Below are positions 33,854 through 47,513 of a DNA stretch of 64,000 nt, piece after piece. Source of the DNA: Paraburkholderia acidisoli (GTDB lineage: Bacteria; Pseudomonadota; Gammaproteobacteria; Burkholderiales; Burkholderiaceae); assembly GCF_009789675.1 (NCBI RefSeq), contig NZ_CP046913.1, positions 992,001-1,056,000 on the forward strand, given 5' to 3'. The notes beneath the pieces are model-generated. The model worked only from the letters and a program-made list of their open reading frames with translations, made no database searches and was not told where the DNA came from. A program made the translations under genes and the position numbers. The stretch's first letter is position 1. Every line of letters starts with the position of its first letter.

Positions 33854-33885
33854 TTCCCGCGGAGCGATAGAAGTTCCCGCGGAAC
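33854..33885 (+). promoter_or_regulatory. Two TTCCCGCGGA repeats 20 bp apart upstream of nuoA
   Basis: TTCCCGCGGA occurs at 33854-33863 and again at 33874-33883, with starts exactly 20 bp apart, two turns of the helix. The second copy is part of a perfect GTTCC-CGC-GGAAC inverted repeat (33873-33885). Both lie 28-60 bp before the nuoA start. They may be regulator sites or RNA hairpins in the nuo leader. Confidence 0.5.
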
Positions 33886-33912
33886 CTCAGAACCAACCGA
33901 TAGAGGATTGCC

Positions 33913-34272
33913 TTGAACCTCGCTGCCTACTTCCCCGTCCTCCTGTTCCTCCTCGTGGGTCTCGGTCTGGGTATAGCGCTGGTTACCATCGGCAAGATCC
34001 TCGGTCCCAATCGGCCCGACAGCGAAAAGAACTCGCCGTACGAGTGCGGCTTCGAAGCGTTCGAAGACGCGCGAATGAAGTTCGACGTACGCTACTACCT
34101 CGTGGCCATCCTTTTCATCATCTTCGACCTCGAAACGGCATTCCTGTTTCCGTGGGGTGTTGCCCTGCGCGATATCGGCTGGCCCGGTTTCCTGTCGATG
34201 ATGCTGTTTCTGCTCGAATTCCTGCTTGGCTTTGCCTACATCTGGAAGAAGGGCGGTCTCGACTGGGAATAA
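33913..34272 (+). CDS. nuoA: NADH-quinone oxidoreductase subunit A
   Basis: A 119-residue membrane subunit of complex I with three helices. The loop [20 protein letters not shown] carries the conserved Cys-Gly region near the quinone site, and [20 protein letters not shown] is invariant. The start is TTG at 33913, seven bases after GAGG; no ATG fits. It opens the nuo operon. Confidence 0.96.
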   Translation: MNLAAYFPVLLFLLVGLGLGIALVTIGKILGPNRPDSEKNSPYECGFEAFEDARMKFDVRYYLVAILFIIFDLETAFLFPWGVALRDIGWPGFLSMMLFLLEFLLGFAYIWKKGGLDWE

Positions 34273-34348
34273 TGGATTAATCGCCGGATAGCATCGGCGG
34301 CACTGCAGGGCGCGACACTGCGGGCCGTTCGTCTGGAGTGGAAAGCAC

Positions 34349-34828
34349 ATGAGTATCGAAGGGGTCTTGAAGGAAGGGTTTGTCACCACCACGGCTGACA
34401 AACTGATCAACTGGACGCGCACTGGCTCGCTGTGGCCGATGACGTTCGGCCTGGCGTGTTGTGCGGTGGAGATGATGCACGCGGGCGCGGCCCGCTACGA
34501 CCTCGACCGTTTTGGCGTGGTGTTCCGGCCGAGCCCGCGTCAGTCCGACGTGATGATCGTGGCCGGTACGCTGTGCAACAAGATGGCGCCCGCGCTGCGC
34601 AAGGTCTATGACCAGATGGCCGAGCCGCGCTGGGTGATCTCGATGGGATCGTGCGCGAACGGTGGCGGCTACTATCACTATTCGTATTCGGTGGTGCGCG
34701 GCTGCGATCGCATCGTGCCGGTGGACGTCTACGTGCCGGGCTGCCCCCCGACCGCGGAAGCCCTGGTTTATGGGGTGATCCAGTTGCAGGCGAAGATTCG
34801 CCGCACCAGCACCATCGCCCGTCAATAA
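34349..34828 (+). CDS. nuoB: NADH-quinone oxidoreductase subunit B
   Basis: A 159-residue peripheral subunit that carries cluster N2, the final electron donor to quinone. The ligands are visible as the tandem Cys pair in [13 protein letters not shown], the Cys in [13 protein letters not shown] and the Cys in [14 protein letters not shown]. Length and order match the family. It is 76 bp after nuoA. Confidence 0.97.
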   Translation: MSIEGVLKEGFVTTTADKLINWTRTGSLWPMTFGLACCAVEMMHAGAARYDLDRFGVVFRPSPRQSDVMIVAGTLCNKMAPALRKVYDQMAEPRWVISMGSCANGGGYYHYSYSVVRGCDRIVPVDVYVPGCPPTAEALVYGVIQLQAKIRRTSTIARQ

Positions 34829-34850
34829 AGGCCGAGCGCCTCCCCACAAT

Positions 34851-35456
34851 ATGGCAAGCAAACTCGAGACCCTGAAAGCGAACCTCGAAGCGGCCCTCGG
34901 CGCGCGCGTCGTCAGTCTCACCGAAAAGCTCGGTGAATTGACCTTGGTCATAAAAGCGGTAGATTACCTGAATGTAGCGACAGAACTCCGCGACAATCCG
35001 TCGCTGCGTTTCGAGCAACTGATGGATCTGTCCGGCGTCGACTATCAGACGTTCGGCGACGGCGCGTGGGAAGGTCCGCGCTTCGCGGCCGTCTCGCATC
35101 TGCTTTCGCTCACGCACAACTGGCGTCTGCGTCTGCGCGTGTTCGCGCCGGACGACGACGTGCCCATCGTCCCCTCGGTCGTCGAAATCTGGAATTCGGC
35201 CAACTGGTACGAGCGCGAAGCGTTCGACCTGTTCGGCATCGTCTTCGAAGGCCACCCCGACCTGCGCCGCATCCTGACCGACTACGGCTTTATCGGCCAC
35301 CCGTTCCGCAAGGACTTCCCGGTGTCGGGCTATGTCGAAATGCGTTACGACCCGGAACAAAAGCGTGTGGTCTACCAGCCGGTTACCATCGAGCCGCGTG
35401 AAATCACGCCGCGCGTGATCCGCGAGGATCGTTACGGTGGTCTGAGGAAACACTAA
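34851..35456 (+). CDS. nuoC: NADH-quinone oxidoreductase subunit C
   Basis: A 201-residue, 30-kDa-type subunit, separate from nuoD (fused as nuoCD in E. coli). The signature is [20 protein letters not shown], followed by [20 protein letters not shown]. It bridges the N and Q modules. nuoD starts 9 bp later. Confidence 0.97.
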   Translation: MASKLETLKANLEAALGARVVSLTEKLGELTLVIKAVDYLNVATELRDNPSLRFEQLMDLSGVDYQTFGDGAWEGPRFAAVSHLLSLTHNWRLRLRVFAPDDDVPIVPSVVEIWNSANWYEREAFDLFGIVFEGHPDLRRILTDYGFIGHPFRKDFPVSGYVEMRYDPEQKRVVYQPVTIEPREITPRVIREDRYGGLRKH

Positions 35457-35465
35457 GAGGGTCGC

Positions 35466-36719
35466 ATGTCAGAGATCAAGAACTACACGCTCAACTTCGG
35501 CCCGCAGCACCCGGCAGCGCACGGTGTGCTGCGCCTCGTGCTCGAGCTCGACGGCGAAGTGATCCAGCGCGCCGATCCGCATATCGGCCTGCTGCATCGC
35601 GCGACCGAAAAGCTCGCCGAGAGCAAGACGTTCATCCAGTCGGTGCCGTACATGGACCGTCTCGACTACGTGTCGATGATGGTCAACGAGCACGGCTACG
35701 TGATGGCGATCGAGAAGCTGCTCGGTATCGAGCCGCCGGTGCGCGCCAAATATATCCGCGTGCTGTTCGACGAAGTCACGCGCGTGCTGAACCACCTCAT
35801 GTGGATCGGCTCGCATGCGCTCGACGTGGGCGCGATGGCGGTGTTTCTGTACGCCTTCCGCGAACGCGAAGATCTGATGGACGTGTACGAGGCGGTCTCG
35901 GGTGCGCGCATGCACGCGGCCTATTACCGTCCGGGCGGCGTGTATCGCGATCTGCCCGACGCAATGCCGCAATACAAGGCGTCGAAAATCCACAACGAGA
36001 AAGCGCTCGCGAAGATGAACGAAGCGCGTCAGGGCTCGCTGCTGGACTTCATCGACGACTTCTTCACGCGCTTCCCGGGTTGCGTCGACGAGTACGAAAC
36101 GCTCCTCACTGACAACCGTATCTGGAAGCAGCGTCTCGTGGGGATCGGCGTGGTGAGCCCCGAGCGCGCCATGCAGCTCGGTCTTTCGGGCGCGATGCTG
36201 CGCGGTTCGGGCATCGAATGGGATTTGCGCAAGAAGCAGCCGTACGAAGTCTACGACCAGATGGACTTCGACATTCCGGTGGGCGTGAACGGCGATTGCT
36301 ACGACCGCTATCTCGTGCGTGTCGAGGAAATGCGTCAATCCACGCGCATTGCGAAACAGTGCATTGAGTGGCTGCGCAAGAATCCCGGCCCCGTGATGGT
36401 CGACAATCACAAGGTTGCGCCGCCGTCGCGCGTGAACATGAAGTCGAACATGGAAGAGCTGATTCACCACTTCAAGCTCTTCACGGAAGGCTTCCATGTG
36501 CCGGAAGGCGAGGCGTACGCGGCGGTCGAGCATCCGAAGGGCGAGTTCGGCATCTACCTGGTGTCGGATGGTGCGAACAAGCCTTATCGTCTGAAGATCC
36601 GCGCGCCTGGGTACGCCCATTTGTCCGCGCTCGATGAAATGGCGCGCGGCCACATGATTGCCGACGCGGTCACGATCATCGGTACGCAGGACATCGTGTT
36701 CGGCGAAATTGACCGCTAG
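35466..36719 (+). CDS. nuoD: NADH-quinone oxidoreductase subunit D
   Basis: A 417-residue, 49-kDa-type subunit related to NiFe-hydrogenase large subunits. It forms the quinone pocket with NuoB. Key segments are [35 protein letters not shown] and [20 protein letters not shown]. The conserved His and Tyr residues of the quinone site lie in the first. AGAGGGTCGC precedes the ATG. Confidence 0.97.
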   Translation: MSEIKNYTLNFGPQHPAAHGVLRLVLELDGEVIQRADPHIGLLHRATEKLAESKTFIQSVPYMDRLDYVSMMVNEHGYVMAIEKLLGIEPPVRAKYIRVLFDEVTRVLNHLMWIGSHALDVGAMAVFLYAFREREDLMDVYEAVSGARMHAAYYRPGGVYRDLPDAMPQYKASKIHNEKALAKMNEARQGSLLDFIDDFFTRFPGCVDEYETLLTDNRIWKQRLVGIGVVSPERAMQLGLSGAMLRGSGIEWDLRKKQPYEVYDQMDFDIPVGVNGDCYDRYLVRVEEMRQSTRIAKQCIEWLRKNPGPVMVDNHKVAPPSRVNMKSNMEELIHHFKLFTEGFHVPEGEAYAAVEHPKGEFGIYLVSDGANKPYRLKIRAPGYAHLSALDEMARGHMIADAVTIIGTQDIVFGEIDR

Positions 36720-36861
36720 GGCGTAGTCGCCCGGGTGGTGCGCAGCAAGGCGCGTCCGGTCCCGGACGCACGCAGCATGGAACGCCACGTCTGTCGCAGC
36801 GAGTGTATGAACCGCGCGGCAGGTTTTCGTTCGGTAGGAATTGAAAGAGTCGTGTCTGAAA

Positions 36862-37347
36862 ATGATCTCAGCTGAAGGCCTGAAAGAAATCGATCGCGCG
36901 TTGACGAAGTATCCCGCCGATCAACGACAGTCCGCCGTGATGGCGGCGTTGGCCGTGGCTCAGGAAGAGCATGGCTGGCTGTCCCCCGAACTCATGCAGT
37001 TCGTGGCCGACTACATCGGCATGCCGCCGGTGGCCGTGCAGGAAGTCGCCACGTTCTACACGATGTTCGAGACCCGGCCTGTCGGCAAGCACAAGATCAC
37101 GCTCTGCACGAATCTGCCGTGCCAGCTCGGCCCGGAAGGCGGCTCGGAGAGCGCCGCCGAATACCTGAAGCAGAAGCTCGGAATCGACTTCGGCGAAACC
37201 ACGTCCGACGGCAAGTTCACCTTGAAAGAAGGTGAGTGCATGGGCGCGTGCGGCGATGCGCCGGTGATGCTCGTGAACAATCACCGCATGTGCAGCTTCA
37301 TGAGCCGCGAGAAGATCGACCAGCTGCTCGAGGAGCTTTCGAAATGA
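36862..37347 (+). CDS. nuoE: NADH-quinone oxidoreductase subunit E
   Basis: A 161-residue thioredoxin-like subunit with a [2Fe-2S] cluster (N1a), bound by LCTNLPC (Cys-x4-Cys) and GECMGAC (Cys-x3-Cys). The ATG at 36862 gives the usual N-terminus [14 protein letters not shown]; a TTG 21 bases upstream is in frame. The 142-bp gap before it is the second longest in the operon after the one before nuoJ. It overlaps nuoF by four bases. Confidence 0.95.
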   Translation: MISAEGLKEIDRALTKYPADQRQSAVMAALAVAQEEHGWLSPELMQFVADYIGMPPVAVQEVATFYTMFETRPVGKHKITLCTNLPCQLGPEGGSESAAEYLKQKLGIDFGETTSDGKFTLKEGECMGACGDAPVMLVNNHRMCSFMSREKIDQLLEELSK

Positions 37348-38672
37348 CTTCGTTGCACGACCGTCACATCAAACCGCTGATTCTCGCGGGCCTCAATGGC
37401 GAGAACTGGCATCTCGAAGACTACGTGGCGCGCGGCGGCTACAAGCAGCTGCGCCGTATTCTCGAAGAGAAGATTCCGCCGGAACAGGTGATCGCCGACG
37501 TGAAGGCCGGTGGCCTGCGTGGCCGCGGCGGCGCGGGCTTCCCGACCGGCCTGAAGTGGAGCTTCATGCCGCGCCAGTTCCCGGGCCAGAAGTATCTGGT
37601 CTGCAACTCGGACGAAGGCGAGCCGGGCACGTTCAAGGATCGCGACATCCTGCGCTGGAATCCGCACGCCGTGATCGAAGGCATGGCCATCGGCGCGTAC
37701 GCGATGGGCATCACCGTGGGCTACAACTACATCCACGGCGAGATCTTCGAGGTGTATCGCCGCTTCGAAGCCGCGCTCGACGAAGCACGCGCCGCGGGTT
37801 ATCTCGGCGACAACATTCTGGGCACCGACTTCTGCTTCCAGTTGCATGCGCACCATGGTTATGGCGCGTACATCTGCGGCGAAGAAACGGCGTTGCTCGA
37901 ATCGCTCGAAGGCAAGAAAGGCCAGCCGCGCTTCAAGCCGCCGTTCCCGGCGAGCTTCGGTGTGTACGGCAAGCCCACGACGATCAACAACACGGAAACC
38001 TTCGCGGCCGTGCCGTTTTTGCTGACCGTCGGTCCGCAGACCTACATGGAACTCGGCAAGCCGAACAACGGCGGCACGAAGATCTTCTCGGTCTCGGGCG
38101 ACGTGGAGCGTCCGGGCAACTACGAGATCCCGCTCGGTACGCCGTTCGCGACGCTCATGGAACTCGCCGGCGGCGTGCGCGGCGGCAAGAAGCTCAAGGC
38201 CGTGATTCCGGGCGGCTCGTCGGCGCCGGTCATTCCGGGCGACCTGATGATGCAGACCGACATGGACTATGACTCCATCGCCAAGCAGGGCTCGATGCTC
38301 GGCTCGGGCGCGGTCATCGTCATGGACGAAACGCGCTGCATGGTGCGCTCGCTGCTGCGCCTCTCGTACTTCTACTACGAAGAGTCGTGCGGCCAGTGCA
38401 CGCCGTGCCGCGAAGGCACGGGCTGGCTGTATCGCGTGGTGAACCGCATCGAGCACGGTCAGGGCCGCCAGGAAGACCTGGATCTGCTGAACTCGGTCGC
38501 GGGCAACATCATGGGCCGTACGATCTGCGCGCTGGGCGACGCGGCGGCCATGCCGGTGCGCGGCATGCTCAAGCACTACTGGGACGAATTCGAATATCAC
38601 GTGCACAACAAGCGTTGTCTCGTCGGCGGTCATGCCGGCTCGCACGCGGCCACGGAAACGGTGGCCGCCTGA
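37344..38672 (+). CDS. nuoF: NADH-quinone oxidoreductase subunit F
   Basis: A 442-residue subunit that oxidises NADH with [23 protein letters not shown] is the FMN/NADH loop, [18 protein letters not shown] the NADH-binding segment, and [12 protein letters not shown] plus the later [11 protein letters not shown]ys bind the [4Fe-4S] N3 cluster. The ATG overlaps the nuoE stop (ATGA). Confidence 0.97.
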   Translation: MTSLHDRHIKPLILAGLNGENWHLEDYVARGGYKQLRRILEEKIPPEQVIADVKAGGLRGRGGAGFPTGLKWSFMPRQFPGQKYLVCNSDEGEPGTFKDRDILRWNPHAVIEGMAIGAYAMGITVGYNYIHGEIFEVYRRFEAALDEARAAGYLGDNILGTDFCFQLHAHHGYGAYICGEETALLESLEGKKGQPRFKPPFPASFGVYGKPTTINNTETFAAVPFLLTVGPQTYMELGKPNNGGTKIFSVSGDVERPGNYEIPLGTPFATLMELAGGVRGGKKLKAVIPGGSSAPVIPGDLMMQTDMDYDSIAKQGSMLGSGAVIVMDETRCMVRSLLRLSYFYYEESCGQCTPCREGTGWLYRVVNRIEHGQGRQEDLDLLNSVAGNIMGRTICALGDAAAMPVRGMLKHYWDEFEYHVHNKRCLVGGHAGSHAATETVAA

Positions 38673-38793
38673 GAGGCGAGCGCCCGCCGCGGCGCTCACA
38701 GGACAGCGCGGGGTGCATGCGCCGCGTAGCACGACGCAACGGGGAATGCCGCTGTGAAATTGGGCGGTAACAGGTTAGGGACGATTAACCATC

Positions 38794-41136
38794 ATGGTTG
38801 AACTTGAAATAGACGGCAAGAAGGTGCAGGTGCCCGAGGGCAGCATGGTGATCCAGGCTGCGCAGCGGGTGGACACGTACATCCCGCACTTCTGCTATCA
38901 CAAGAAGCTGTCCATCGCGGCCAACTGCCGGATGTGTCTCGTCGATGTCGAGAAGATGCCGAAGGCCGTGCCCGCGTGCGCGACGCCGGTCTCGCAAGGC
39001 ATGGTCGTGCGCACGATGTCCGACAAGGCGGTGCAGGGCCAGCAAGCCGTGATGGAATTCCTGCTGATCAACCACCCGCTCGATTGCCCGATCTGCGACC
39101 AGGGCGGCGAATGCCAGCTCCAGGATCTGGCCGTCGGTTACGGCAAGTCGGCGTCGCGCTACAGCGAAGAAAAGCGCGTGGTGTTCCACAAGAACGTCGG
39201 TCCGCTCATCTCCATGGAAGAGATGTCGCGCTGCATCCACTGCACGCGCTGCGTGCGCTTCGGCGACGAAATCGCCGGCGTGATGGAGCTGGGCATGCTC
39301 GGCCGCGGCGAGCACTCGGAAATCACCTCGTTCGTTGGCAAGACCGTCGACTCGGAACTCTCGGGCAACATGATCGACCTGTGCCCGGTCGGTGCGCTCA
39401 CGAGCAAGCCGTTCCGCTTCTCGGCGCGTACGTGGGAACTGTCGCGCCGCAAGTCGGTGAGCCCGCACGACGCCACGGGTGCGAACCTCGTCGTGCAGGT
39501 CAAGAACAATCGCGTCATGCGCGTGCTGCCGTTCGAGAACGAATCCATTAACGAATGCTGGATCTCGGACAAGGACCGCTTCTCGTACGAAGGTCTGAAC
39601 AGCGAAGACCGCCTCACGCGCCCGATGATCAAGCAGGGCGGCGAGTGGGTCGAGACCGACTGGCAGACCGCGCTCGAATACGTCATCAAGGGCATCAAGG
39701 GCATCGCCGACGAACACGGCGAAGACCAGATCGCGCTGCTCGCGAGCCCGCACAGCACGACCGAAGAACTCTTTCTCGCGAAGCAGTTCGCGGATGCGAT
39801 CGGCACGCCGAACGTCGACTTCCGTCTGCGCCAGAGCGACTTCTCGGCGCCGCTCGCGGGCGCGCCGTGGCTCGGCACGCCGATCGCCGAACTCTCGTAT
39901 GCCGACTCGGCGTTCGTGATCGGCTCGTTCCTGCGCCGTGACCACGCGCTGTTCGCCGCGCGTCTGCGTCAAGCCGCGAAGGGCGGCGCGCAGGTCACGC
40001 TGCTGCAAGCCACCGCCGACGGCTCGCTGATCCCGAACGCGCAACGTATCGTCGCGGCGCCTTCGGCATGGCTCGACGAACTCGCCGCGATCGCGGCCGC
40101 CGTAGCGGAAGCGAAGGGCGTCGCGGTGCCGGAAGGCTTCGCGGGCGCGCAGGCCACGGAAGCCGCGAAGGCGTTGGCCACCTCGCTCTCGAACGGCGAG
40201 CGCCGCTACGTGCTGCTCGGCAACGCCGCCGTCCAGCATCCGGAATTCTCGCGTCTGCATGCCGCCGCGCAGTTCATCGCCGACACCACGGGCGCCACGC
40301 TCGGCTTCCTCACGGAAGCGGCCAACACGGTGGGCGCGCACCTCGCTGGCGCGCTGCCGGGCTTCGCGGGCCGCGACGGCCTGAACGCTCGCGAAGCGTT
40401 CGAGCAGCCGCGCAAGGGTTATCTGCTGCTGAACATGGAGCCGGAATACGACACGGCCAATCCGGCCGCCGCGCGCGCCGCGCTCGCGCAGGCTGAAATG
40501 GTCGCCGTGTTCTCGCCGTACAAGACGGGTCTCGACTACGCCGACGTGCTGCTGCCGATCGCGCCGTACACGGAAACCTCGGGCACCTTCGTCAACGCCG
40601 AAGGCACGCCGCAAACCTTCAACGGCGTCGTGCGTCCGCTCGGCGACACGCGTCCGGGCTGGAAGGTCCTGCGCGTGCTGGGCACGCTGCTCGGCGCGAA
40701 GGGCTTCGAGTACGACACGGCCGAAGAAGTGCGCCGCAAGGCGCTCGGCGACGGCGAGATCGAAAGCCGTCTGTCGAACCGGGCAAGCGCCACGGTCGCG
40801 CGCGGCAGTCTCGCGAAGGCCGCCGAAGGCCGCTTCGAGCGTATCGCCGACGTGCCCATCTATCATGCCGACCCCATCGTGCGTCGCGGCGAAGCGCTGC
40901 AACTGACCACGGCCGCACGCGTGGCGAACGCGGTCGGCCTGCCCGCCGCGCTGTTCGAGCAACTGGGTCTGAAGGAAGGCGAAGCCGTGCGCGTGCGCCA
41001 GGGCGAGCTTGCGGTAACGTTGCCGGCCACGCGCGATGCGAATCTTGCGCCGAATGTGGTGCGCGTCTCGGCGGCAACGCCGGCCGGTGCGCAACTCGGC
41101 AGCCTGTTCGGTGAACTGCTGGTGGAGAAGGCGTAA
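38794..41136 (+). CDS. nuoG: NADH-quinone oxidoreductase subunit G
   Basis: A 780-residue, 75-kDa-type subunit. The N-terminal ferredoxin domain has [15 protein letters not shown], followed by [18 protein letters not shown] (His-coordinated cluster N5 and neighbours) and a second cluster region [11 protein letters not shown] molybdopterin-oxidoreductase-like domain without cofactor follows. The last ~150 residues are the variable tail. nuoH begins on the next base after its stop. Confidence 0.97.
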   Translation: MVELEIDGKKVQVPEGSMVIQAAQRVDTYIPHFCYHKKLSIAANCRMCLVDVEKMPKAVPACATPVSQGMVVRTMSDKAVQGQQAVMEFLLINHPLDCPICDQGGECQLQDLAVGYGKSASRYSEEKRVVFHKNVGPLISMEEMSRCIHCTRCVRFGDEIAGVMELGMLGRGEHSEITSFVGKTVDSELSGNMIDLCPVGALTSKPFRFSARTWELSRRKSVSPHDATGANLVVQVKNNRVMRVLPFENESINECWISDKDRFSYEGLNSEDRLTRPMIKQGGEWVETDWQTALEYVIKGIKGIADEHGEDQIALLASPHSTTEELFLAKQFADAIGTPNVDFRLRQSDFSAPLAGAPWLGTPIAELSYADSAFVIGSFLRRDHALFAARLRQAAKGGAQVTLLQATADGSLIPNAQRIVAAPSAWLDELAAIAAAVAEAKGVAVPEGFAGAQATEAAKALATSLSNGERRYVLLGNAAVQHPEFSRLHAAAQFIADTTGATLGFLTEAANTVGAHLAGALPGFAGRDGLNAREAFEQPRKGYLLLNMEPEYDTANPAAARAALAQAEMVAVFSPYKTGLDYADVLLPIAPYTETSGTFVNAEGTPQTFNGVVRPLGDTRPGWKVLRVLGTLLGAKGFEYDTAEEVRRKALGDGEIESRLSNRASATVARGSLAKAAEGRFERIADVPIYHADPIVRRGEALQLTTAARVANAVGLPAALFEQLGLKEGEAVRVRQGELAVTLPATRDANLAPNVVRVSAATPAGAQLGSLFGELLVEKA

Positions 41137-42201
41137 ATGAGCTTGTTCGATACGATCAATGCAGGCGGCAGCCAGCTGCTCGGCGTGGCGTGGCCCACGG
41201 TGTGGGCGTTGGTGCGCATTCTCGTCGTGGCGGTGGTGATCCTGTTGTGCGTGGCGTACCTGATCCTCTGGGAGCGCAAGCTGATCGGCTGGATGCACGT
41301 GCGTCTCGGGCCGAACCGCGTCGGTCCCGGCGGCCTGTTGCAGCCGATCGCCGACGTGCTGAAGCTGCTGCTCAAGGAAGTCATTCAGCCCGCGCAGGCG
41401 AGCCGCTGGATCTACATGATCGCGCCGATCATGGTGGTGGTGCCGGCCTTCGCGGTCTGGGCCGTGATCCCGTTCCAGGCGGGCGCGGTGCTCGGCAACA
41501 TCAACGCGGGTCTGCTCTACGTGATGGCGATTTCGTCGATCGGCGTGTACGGCGTGATTCTCGCGGGCTGGGCGTCGAACTCGAAGTACGCGTTCCTCGG
41601 CGCGATGCGCGCCGCGGCCCAGATGGTCTCGTACGAAATCTCCATGGGTTTCGCGCTCGTGGTCGTGCTGATGGTGTCGGGCAGCCTGAATCTTTCGGAC
41701 ATCGTCGAAAGCCAGATGCGCGGCATGTTCGCGAGCCACGGCGTCACCTTCCTCTCGTGGAACTGGCTGCCGCTCCTGCCGATCTTTGTCGTCTACTTCA
41801 TCTCGGGTCTCGCGGAAACGAACCGCCACCCGTTCGACGTGGTGGAAGGGGAGTCGGAAATCGTTGCGGGTCACATGATCGATTACTCGGGGATGGGTTT
41901 CGCGCTGTTCTTCCTCGCCGAGTACATCAACATGATCGTGATCTCGGCGCTGACCGCGGTGCTGTTCCTCGGCGGCTGGAGCGCGCCGTTCAGCTTCCTC
42001 GATTTCATTCCGGGCATTTTCTGGCTGGTGCTGAAGGTCTTCTTCTTCCTGTCGGTCTTCATCTGGGCCCGCGCGACGTTTCCGCGCTACCGCTACGACC
42101 AGATCATGCGTCTGGGCTGGAAGGTGTTCATTCCGGTTTGCGTGGTGTGGCTCGTCGTGGTGGGCTTCTGGTATATGTCGCCGTTGAGCATCTGGAAATA
42201 A
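41137..42201 (+). CDS. nuoH: NADH-quinone oxidoreductase subunit H
   Basis: A 354-residue membrane subunit with about eight helices at the interface of the Q module and the membrane arm. [20 protein letters not shown] and [20 protein letters not shown] are hallmarks, as is [19 protein letters not shown] on the acidic E-channel loop. Its ATG follows the nuoG TAA directly. Confidence 0.97.
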   Translation: MSLFDTINAGGSQLLGVAWPTVWALVRILVVAVVILLCVAYLILWERKLIGWMHVRLGPNRVGPGGLLQPIADVLKLLLKEVIQPAQASRWIYMIAPIMVVVPAFAVWAVIPFQAGAVLGNINAGLLYVMAISSIGVYGVILAGWASNSKYAFLGAMRAAAQMVSYEISMGFALVVVLMVSGSLNLSDIVESQMRGMFASHGVTFLSWNWLPLLPIFVVYFISGLAETNRHPFDVVEGESEIVAGHMIDYSGMGFALFFLAEYINMIVISALTAVLFLGGWSAPFSFLDFIPGIFWLVLKVFFFLSVFIWARATFPRYRYDQIMRLGWKVFIPVCVVWLVVVGFWYMSPLSIWK

Positions 42202-42216
42202 GGGGGCGAACAAACC

Positions 42217-42705
42217 ATGAACGCAATCCAGAACTTCTTCAAGACGTTTTTTCTCACGGAACTGCTCAAAGGTCTCGCGCTGACCGGTCGTTACACGTTC
42301 AAGCGCAAGGTCACCGTGCAGTTTCCGGAAGAAAAGACCCCAATGTCGCCTCGTTTCCGCGGATTGCATGCGCTGCGCCGGTATGAGAATGGCGAAGAGC
42401 GTTGCATCGCGTGCAAGCTGTGCGAGGCCGTGTGCCCCGCGCTCGCGATCACGATCGAGTCGGAAGTGCGCGAGGACAACACGCGCCGCACGACGCGCTA
42501 CGACATCGATCTGACCAAGTGCATCTTCTGCGGTTTCTGCGAAGAGAGCTGCCCGGTCGACTCGATCGTCGAAACGCACATTCTCGAGTATCACGGCGAG
42601 AAGCGCGGCGACCTGTATTTCACGAAGGATATGCTGCTGGCCGTCGGCGATCGCTATGAAACGCAGATCGCGGCGAACAAGGCAGCGGATGCACCGTACC
42701 GTTGA
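42217..42705 (+). CDS. nuoI: NADH-quinone oxidoreductase subunit I
   Basis: A 162-residue ferredoxin-type subunit with two [4Fe-4S] clusters (N6a, N6b). The ligand sets are [13 protein letters not shown] and [13 protein letters not shown]. The N-terminal helix ([18 protein letters not shown]) lies along the membrane. It is 15 bp after nuoH. Confidence 0.97.
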   Translation: MNAIQNFFKTFFLTELLKGLALTGRYTFKRKVTVQFPEEKTPMSPRFRGLHALRRYENGEERCIACKLCEAVCPALAITIESEVREDNTRRTTRYDIDLTKCIFCGFCEESCPVDSIVETHILEYHGEKRGDLYFTKDMLLAVGDRYETQIAANKAADAPYR

Positions 42706-42878
42706 TGTTGATTTGACGCTGCATCGGCCCGCGGTTCGGGCTCGCTGCGGGGAACGCGTGTGCTGAAAAGAACCGCGAAGCCGCAGCCTGACCGCCGCGG
42801 CGCGACGCTCCCTGGTCTGGCCGCCAGACTGCGCCGCGCAATCCGCCTTACGATGGCCCCAACGATGAACCAGTAATC

Positions 42879-43565
42879 ATGGAATTCACGACCGTCCTGT
42901 TCTACGTCTTCGCGCTGCTGCTCACGCTGTCAGGGCTGAAGGTGATCACCTCGCGCAATCCTGTCGCGTCGGCGCTCTTTCTCGTGCTCGCGTTCTTCAA
43001 CGCCGCCGCCATCTGGATGCTGCTCGAGGCCGAATTCCTCGCGATCCTGCTGGTGCTCGTCTACGTGGGCGCGGTGATGGTGCTGTTCCTGTTCGTCGTG
43101 ATGATGCTGGACATCAACGTCGACGTGCTGAGCCGCGACTTCAAGCGCTTCATCCCGGTCGCGACCATCGTGGGCGCGATCATCGTGGTCGAAATGGCGC
43201 TGATCCTCTGGCACGGCTACGGTGCGACCACCAATCCGGTGCCGGACACCACGGCGGTTGCCGCGGCGTCGGTGTCGAACACGCACCTGATCGGCAAGAT
43301 CATCTACACGGACTACATCTTCGCCTTCGAAATCGCCGGCCTCGTGCTGCTGGTGGCGATCGTCGCGGCCATCGCGCTCACGGTGCGCGACCCGAAGGAC
43401 AGCAAGCGCCAGAACGTCTCGAAGCAGGTCAGCGTGCGTCGTCAGGACCGCGTGCGCCTCGTGAAGATGGACGTCGTGAAGGAAGAGCCGGAAGCGGCGG
43501 AAGCCGCCGCGAAAGCGGCGCCGGCCACTGCGGCCGCGCCCGCGGCAAGCGGTACCAAGAGCTAA
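42879..43565 (+). CDS. nuoJ: NADH-quinone oxidoreductase subunit J
   Basis: A 228-residue subunit with five membrane helices, including the conserved [20 protein letters not shown] of helix 3 with its pi-bulge. The C-terminal ~50 residues are charged and Ala/Lys-rich and extend beyond the E. coli protein (184 residues). A 173-bp gap, the longest in the operon, separates it from nuoI; I see no promoter or hairpin there that I would defend. Confidence 0.95.
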   Translation: MEFTTVLFYVFALLLTLSGLKVITSRNPVASALFLVLAFFNAAAIWMLLEAEFLAILLVLVYVGAVMVLFLFVVMMLDINVDVLSRDFKRFIPVATIVGAIIVVEMALILWHGYGATTNPVPDTTAVAAASVSNTHLIGKIIYTDYIFAFEIAGLVLLVAIVAAIALTVRDPKDSKRQNVSKQVSVRRQDRVRLVKMDVVKEEPEAAEAAAKAAPATAAAPAASGTKS

Positions 43566-43585
43566 GCGCCAAGGAGCGAACCACC

Positions 43586-43891
43586 ATGTTGACACTGGCC
43601 CATTACCTCGTCCTCGGCGGGATCCTCTTCGCGATCTCTATCGTCGGAATTTTTTTGAATCGGCGCAACGTCATCATCATCCTGATGGCGATTGAGCTGA
43701 TGCTGTTGGCGGTGAACACGAATTTCGTCGCGTTCTCGCATTATCTCGGTGACGTTCACGGACAGATTTTCGTGTTCTTCGTGCTTACAGTTGCGGCGGC
43801 GGAAGCTGCAATTGGTCTGGCTATTCTTGTGACCCTGTTCCGCAGCCTCGACACCATCAATGTCGAGGATCTCGATCAGCTCAAAGGCTAA
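43586..43891 (+). CDS. nuoK: NADH-quinone oxidoreductase subunit K
   Basis: A 101-residue subunit with three helices, homologous to MrpC. Two buried acidic residues important for proton transfer are seen in [11 protein letters not shown] and the following helix ([14 protein letters not shown]). AAGGAGCGAACCACC precedes the ATG. It is 20 bp after nuoJ. Confidence 0.97.
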   Translation: MLTLAHYLVLGGILFAISIVGIFLNRRNVIIILMAIELMLLAVNTNFVAFSHYLGDVHGQIFVFFVLTVAAAEAAIGLAILVTLFRSLDTINVEDLDQLKG

Positions 43892-43905
43892 GGCAGGCTG
43901 AATTT

Positions 43906-45966
<2,061 letters not shown>

Positions 45967-45989
45967 GGCAAAATAAGGCGAGGAAACGC

Positions 45990-47489
45990 ATGCACGCAAC
46001 TCCGATTCTCAGTATTGCGATCTGGATGCCAATCATTTCTGGCATCGTCGTTTTGGTAGTGGGTTCCAAACGGAACCCGAGCGCGGACCGCTGGCTCGCG
46101 CTTATCGGTTCGGTGCTTAGTTTCCTCGTCACCCTTCCGCTCGTTTCGGGCTTCGACACCACTACGGCTGCGCTGCAGTTCGAGGAGAAGTCGGTCTGGA
46201 TCGACCGGTTCAATATTGCGTATCACCTGGGCGTCGACGGCATCTCGATGTGGTTCGTGGTGCTCACGGCGCTCATCACCGTGATCGTCGTGATCGCGGG
46301 CTGGCAGGTCATCACGAAGAACGTCGCGCAGTACTACTCGGCGTTCCTCATCCTCTCGGGCCTGATGATCGGCGTGTTCAGCTCGGCGGACGGCCTGCTG
46401 TTCTACGTGTTCTTCGAAGCCACGCTCATTCCGATGTACATCATCATCGGTATCTGGGGCGGCCCGAACCGCGTGTATGCGGCGTTCAAGTTCTTTCTCT
46501 ACACGCTCGCCGGCTCGCTGCTGATGCTGGTTGCGTTGCTGTATCTCTACCGCGTGACGGGGACGTTCGACCTCGCCACCTGGCAGAACGCCCGACTCGC
46601 CATGACGCCGCAGATCCTGCTGTTCATCGCGTTCTTCTTCGCGTTCGCCGTCAAGGTGCCGATGTGGCCGGTCCACACGTGGTTGCCGGACGCGCACGTC
46701 GAGGCGCCCACGGGCGGCTCGGTCGTGCTGGCCGCCATCATGCTCAAGCTCGGCGCGTACGGTTTCCTGCGTTTTTCGCTGCCGGTCGCGCCGGACGCGA
46801 GCCACTATCTGGCGCCCGTCATCATCACGCTCTCGCTCATCGCCGTGATCTACATCGGTCTCGTGGCGATGGTGCAGGCGGACATGAAGAAGCTGGTCGC
46901 GTATTCGTCGATCGCCCACATGGGCTTCGTCACGCTCGGCTTCTTTATGTTCGGCCCCTCGAGCCAGCTCGCGATCGAAGGCGCGATCATCCAGATGATC
47001 TCGCACGGTTTCGTCTCGGGCGCCATGTTCCTGTGCATCGGGGTGCTGTACGACCGCATGCACACGCGCGACATCGCCGACTACGGCGGCGTCGTCAACA
47101 CCATGCCGAAGTTCGCGGCGCTGGCCATGCTGTTCGCCATGGCCAACTGCGGGTTGCCGGGCACCTCCGGGTTCGTCGGCGAATTCATGGTGATTCTGGC
47201 GGCAGTGAAGTACAACTTCTGGATCGCTTTCGGGGCGGCGTTCACGCTGATCCTGGGTGCGGCTTATACGTTGTGGATGTACAAGCGCGTATACTTCGGC
47301 GCCATCGCGAACGATCACGTTCGCGAGCTGAAGGACATCAACGGTCGCGAATACCTCATGCTGGCGGTGCTCGCGCTGTTCACGCTTTTCATGGGCATCT
47401 ACCCGAAGCCCTTTACCGATGTGATGCACGTTTCCGTGGAAAACCTCCTCTCCCACGTCGCAGTGTCGAAACTGCCGCTGTCACAGTAA
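45990..47489 (+). CDS. nuoM: NADH-quinone oxidoreductase subunit M
   Basis: A 499-residue antiporter-like subunit with about 14 helices. FFEATLIPMYIIIGIWGGPN contains the key Glu of helix 5, and AFAVKVPMWPVHTWLPDAHV the key Lys of helix 7. AGGCGAGGAAACGC precedes the ATG. The 23-bp gap from nuoL contains an almost exact 10-bp duplication (AAATAAGGCA at 45961-45970, AAATAAGGCG at 45971-45980) that repeats the nuoL stop. Confidence 0.97.
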   Translation: MHATPILSIAIWMPIISGIVVLVVGSKRNPSADRWLALIGSVLSFLVTLPLVSGFDTTTAALQFEEKSVWIDRFNIAYHLGVDGISMWFVVLTALITVIVVIAGWQVITKNVAQYYSAFLILSGLMIGVFSSADGLLFYVFFEATLIPMYIIIGIWGGPNRVYAAFKFFLYTLAGSLLMLVALLYLYRVTGTFDLATWQNARLAMTPQILLFIAFFFAFAVKVPMWPVHTWLPDAHVEAPTGGSVVLAAIMLKLGAYGFLRFSLPVAPDASHYLAPVIITLSLIAVIYIGLVAMVQADMKKLVAYSSIAHMGFVTLGFFMFGPSSQLAIEGAIIQMISHGFVSGAMFLCIGVLYDRMHTRDIADYGGVVNTMPKFAALAMLFAMANCGLPGTSGFVGEFMVILAAVKYNFWIAFGAAFTLILGAAYTLWMYKRVYFGAIANDHVRELKDINGREYLMLAVLALFTLFMGIYPKPFTDVMHVSVENLLSHVAVSKLPLSQ

Positions 47490-47513
47490 TACCGAGCGGA
47501 GGAACATAAGATC

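Noticed and set aside
38785..42594. Open frame of 1269 codons on the minus strand opposite nuoG-nuoI
   Set aside because: Runs exactly antisense to three certain nuo genes. The translation is rich in Arg, His and Glu with no domain, as expected from the complement of GC-rich codons.
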